Positions 5,683 through 8,024 of a stretch of 8,024 nucleotides of DNA are shown here, piece after piece. The stretch is from JBJKRF01 sp046704785 (GTDB lineage: Bacteria > Chloroflexota > Anaerolineae > Anaerolineales > Villigracilaceae), in the NCBI GenBank assembly GCA_046704785.1, contig JBJKRF010000146.1, positions 1 to 8,024 on the forward strand, written 5' to 3'. The position numbers and the translations under genes are program-made. The first letter of the stretch is position 1. Each line of letters begins with the position of its first letter. The notes below the pieces were generated by a model. That model made no database searches. It had not been told where the DNA came from and worked only from the letters and a program-made list of their open reading frames with translations.

Positions 5683-5701
5683 TAAAGGATGGAGATGAGC
5701 A

Positions 5702-7333
5702 ATGAACAACTATGTTCGTATTTTCGATACAACTTTACGCGACGGTGAGCAATCGCCGGGCGCCACCATGACCTCCGCCGAGAAGCTGGAAGTCGGGCGC
5801 AGCCTGGCCAAGCTGGGCGTCGACATTATCGAAGCCGGCTTCCCGGCTGCCTCGCCGGACGACCTGGAGGCAGTCCGGCGTATTGCGGAGGAAGTTGGCA
5901 ACCCCCACAAGGGCGAGAAAGATGCCCACGTTCCGGTGATCGCCGGTTTGGCGCGCGCCAACAAGAACGACATCGATAAGGCCTGGGAGGCGGTCAAAGG
6001 ATCGGCGAAACCGCGCATCCATACCTTCCTGGCTACGTCAGCCATCCACATGAAATACAAGCTCAAAATGGACCCGGAACAGGTCATCGAGCGCGTCTCC
6101 GAAATGGTGGCGCACGCCCGTTCGCTGTGCGCAGATGTGGAATTTTCGCCGGAGGACGCTGGTCGTTCCGACCCTGAATTTTTGTATGTCGTCCTGGGCG
6201 AGGCCATCAAATCGGGCGCGACGACCCTGAATATCCCCGATACGGTGGGCTACACCACGCCTGACGAGTATTACCAATTGATCGAAGGCATTATCAAAAA
6301 TACGCCCGGCATGCACGAAAACATCATTGTTTCCGTGCATTGCCATGACGACCTGGGCATGGCGACGGCCAACACGTTGGCAGGCATTCGGGCCGGTGCG
6401 CGCCAGGCGGAAGTGACCATCAACGGCATTGGCGAACGCGCCGGAAACACATCCTTGGAGGAAGTGGTCATGGCGCTCAAGACGCGTCATCCGATTTTCC
6501 AACTGGAAACCGGTATTATGACCACCGAGCTCTCCCACGTCAGCCGCATGGTCAGCAACTATACGGGCATGGTCGTCCAGCCGAACAAAGCCATCGTCGG
6601 GGCGAACGCCTTTGCGCACGAGGCCGGTATCCACCAGGATGGCATGCTCAAGCACCAGGAAACCTACGAGATCATGCGCCCTGAAGACGTAGGCGTCAAC
6701 CAGTCCAAGCTGGTGATGGGCAAGCATTCGGGCCGCCACGCTTTGCGCGTTCGCCTGGCCGAAATGGGCCACAGCCTGGACGAGACCGAACTGACCAAGG
6801 CCTTCGAGCGTTTCAAGGAACTGGCCGACCGTAAGAAGGTCATTACCGACGCCGACCTGGAAGCCATGATCTCCGACGAGTTCTATCGTCCGTTGGATGT
6901 GTATTCGTTGAGCGACCTGCAGGTGGCCTGCGGGACGATGGGTATGCCCACCGCCACGGTGCGCCTGCGCGGCCCGGACGGTAAAATCCACACCGAAGCC
7001 GCCGTCGGCACAGGGCCGGTGGACGCCACCTACAAGGCCATCAACGCCATCGTCAAAGTGCCCAATACGCTGCTCGAATTTTCCGTCCACGCGATTACCG
7101 AAGGCGTCGACGCGCTGGGAGAAGTGACCGTGCGCGTCCAGCCGGAGAATGGCCAACAGACCATGGACGCCCAAAAGGAAGTCGAGCGCCCGCGCGTTTA
7201 CGGCGGCCACGGAGCCGATACCGACATTATCGTTGCCAGCGCCAAAGCCTACATTGCAGCGTTGAATAAATTGATCGTCGCGCGCAGCGAGGGCTCCGAA
7301 AACAGCGACGTCGGCGTCATGCTGGTCGTCTAA
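5702..7333 (+). CDS. leuA: 2-isopropylmalate synthase, 543 aa
   Basis: LeuA condenses acetyl-CoA with 2-ketoisovalerate, the product of IlvD, to 2-isopropylmalate and so commits carbon to leucine. The catalytic TIM barrel begins with FDTTLRDGEQSPGATM (Arg13, Asp14), has the metal-binding HCHDDLGMATANT (His213, His215), and GIGERAGNTSLEEV with Asn249. A linker region and the C-terminal LeuA dimer domain (roughly 400-530), which binds leucine for feedback inhibition, follow. The motifs fit LeuA better than the related citramalate or homocitrate synthases. The protein is slightly longer than the usual 510-520 residues, the excess being a short tail after ALNKL. GGAG at 5691-5694, seven bases before the ATG, supports the start. 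It lies 68 bp after ilvC and 26 bp before leuC, and would be under the same attenuator unless an unseen internal promoter exists. Confidence 0.95.
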   Translation: MNNYVRIFDTTLRDGEQSPGATMTSAEKLEVGRSLAKLGVDIIEAGFPAASPDDLEAVRRIAEEVGNPHKGEKDAHVPVIAGLARANKNDIDKAWEAVKGSAKPRIHTFLATSAIHMKYKLKMDPEQVIERVSEMVAHARSLCADVEFSPEDAGRSDPEFLYVVLGEAIKSGATTLNIPDTVGYTTPDEYYQLIEGIIKNTPGMHENIIVSVHCHDDLGMATANTLAGIRAGARQAEVTINGIGERAGNTSLEEVVMALKTRHPIFQLETGIMTTELSHVSRMVSNYTGMVVQPNKAIVGANAFAHEAGIHQDGMLKHQETYEIMRPEDVGVNQSKLVMGKHSGRHALRVRLAEMGHSLDETELTKAFERFKELADRKKVITDADLEAMISDEFYRPLDVYSLSDLQVACGTMGMPTATVRLRGPDGKIHTEAAVGTGPVDATYKAINAIVKVPNTLLEFSVHAITEGVDALGEVTVRVQPENGQQTMDAQKEVERPRVYGGHGADTDIIVASAKAYIAALNKLIVARSEGSENSDVGVMLVV

Positions 7334-7359
7334 ACTTATTCACTGAAGCCGGAATTGAT

Positions 7360-8024
7360 ATGATGATGCAGCCAAAAACACTTTTCGAAAAAGTCTGGGA
7401 GGCGCACGTTGTCGCCCAGGAAGCAGACAGCCCCGCCATCTTGTACATCGACCTGCACCTCGTCCACGAGGTGACTTCGCCCCAGGCGTTTACCGGCCTG
7501 CGGCAGCGCGGGCTGAAAGTCCGCCGCCCCGACAGGACCGTTGGCACCGTCGACCATTCCATCCCGACGCATGATCCGTCTTTGCCGATTGCAGACGCCA
7601 TGGCTGCGGCCCAGATCAAGCAGATGGAAACCAATGCCGCCGAATTCGGCGTCACCCTATACGGCATGACCAGCCCACACCGCGGCATCGTGCACGTCAA
7701 CGGCCCCGAACTTGGGCTGACGCAACCCGGCATGACCATCGTCTGCGGCGATAGCCATACCTCCACCCACGGCGCTTTCGGCGCGCTGGCTTTCGGCATC
7801 GGTACCAGCGAGGTCGAGCACGTGCTCGCCACGCAGTGCCTGCTGCAGAAGCAGCCGAAGACTTGCGAGGTGCGGGTGGAGGGTCAACTCGCCGAGGGCG
7901 TTTCCTCCAAAGACATCATCCTGGCCTTGATCGCCAAGATCGGAATCGGCGGCGGCACGGGCCATGTCTTCGAATACACGGGCGACGCCATCCACTCCCT
8001 GCCCATGGAACAGCGCATGACCAT
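7360..8024 (+). CDS. leuC: 3-isopropylmalate dehydratase large subunit, partial (N-terminal 221 aa)
   Basis: LeuC with LeuD converts 2-isopropylmalate to 3-isopropylmalate through a [4Fe-4S] aconitase-type site. The frame is open from 7360 to the right edge, about half of the roughly 465 residues expected. Visible features are KTLFEKVWEAHVV, LYIDLHLVHEVTSPQAF, MTIVCGDSHTSTHGAFG (with Cys129 to Gly138) and FGIGTSEVEHVLATQ. These are the hallmarks of the longer E. coli-type LeuC rather than the shorter archaeal/LeuC2 type. The cluster cysteines lie in the missing C-terminal half. Three ATG codons stand in tandem (7360, 7363, 7366); only a weak GGAA (7351-7354) precedes them, so the exact start is uncertain by two residues. 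leuD and probably leuB would be expected downstream. Confidence 0.95.
   Translation, partial: MMMQPKTLFEKVWEAHVVAQEADSPAILYIDLHLVHEVTSPQAFTGLRQRGLKVRRPDRTVGTVDHSIPTHDPSLPIADAMAAAQIKQMETNAAEFGVTLYGMTSPHRGIVHVNGPELGLTQPGMTIVCGDSHTSTHGAFGALAFGIGTSEVEHVLATQCLLQKQPKTCEVRVEGQLAEGVSSKDIILALIAKIGIGGGTGHVFEYTGDAIHSLPMEQRMT

Noticed and set aside
6038..7210. 390-codon minus-strand frame inside leuA
   Set aside because: It is a shadow of leuA for the same reasons. Long antisense frames arise from the codon bias of the sense gene.
1..8024. Mobile elements, CRISPR arrays, defence or biosynthetic novelty hidden among the genes
   Set aside because: All space from 377 on is filled by well-known biosynthetic enzymes and short spacers. 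No repeats arrays, transposase motifs, tRNA-like folds or unexplained frames were seen.

Overview
The window holds the front of a single-direction branched-chain amino acid operon. In order it reads: a leader peptide with attenuator, ilvD, ilvB, ilvN, ilvC, leuA, and the first 221 codons of leuC, which runs off the right edge. Anabolic ilv genes joined to leu genes, together with the protein sequence style and G+C-rich coding regions after an AT-richer start, suggest a free-living bacterium. An anaerobic or Anaerolineae-like member of the Chloroflexota is my best guess; this is an impression from the proteins, not a database result.

Bases 1-376 are the control region. A possible divergent gene reads leftward from a GTG at 86 and off the left edge. 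A near-consensus sigma70-type promoter (TTGACT, 16 bp, TATAAT; 137-164) drives the operon. A perfect 13-bp inverted repeat (93-105 and 144-156) puts one arm in the spacer of this promoter and the other at the start of the divergent gene. Just downstream a 33-codon reading frame (186-287) has 12 Leu/Val/Ile codons in a run of 14, and an intrinsic terminator (316-348) follows, ending 28 bases before ilvD. The 3' part of the leader frame can pair with the 5' half of the terminator stem, and an upstream part of the frame can pair with that same 3' part. This is the layout of a classical ribosome-mediated transcription attenuator.

The structural genes form the common Val/Ile route: IlvB and IlvN (acetohydroxyacid synthase), IlvC (ketol-acid reductoisomerase) and IlvD (dihydroxyacid dehydratase). 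LeuA then takes 2-ketoisovalerate into the leucine branch, and LeuC, with an unseen LeuD, isomerises the product. The leader is rich in codons for all three end products, which fits a joint ilv-leu operon. IlvB and IlvN look like the regulated, valine-sensitive anabolic enzyme, and LeuA carries the C-terminal domain used for leucine feedback.

The spacers between ilvD, ilvB, ilvN, ilvC and leuA (60, 86, 131 and 68 bp) each contain a stem-loop without a U-run. The strongest is a perfect 15-bp stem between ilvC and leuA. IlvC is closest in motifs to the fungal Ilv5 form of the enzyme, whereas LeuC is of the E. coli type. I see no mobile elements, CRISPR, tRNA or rRNA. The enzymes themselves are ordinary; the interest lies in the control region and the intergenic RNA structures.
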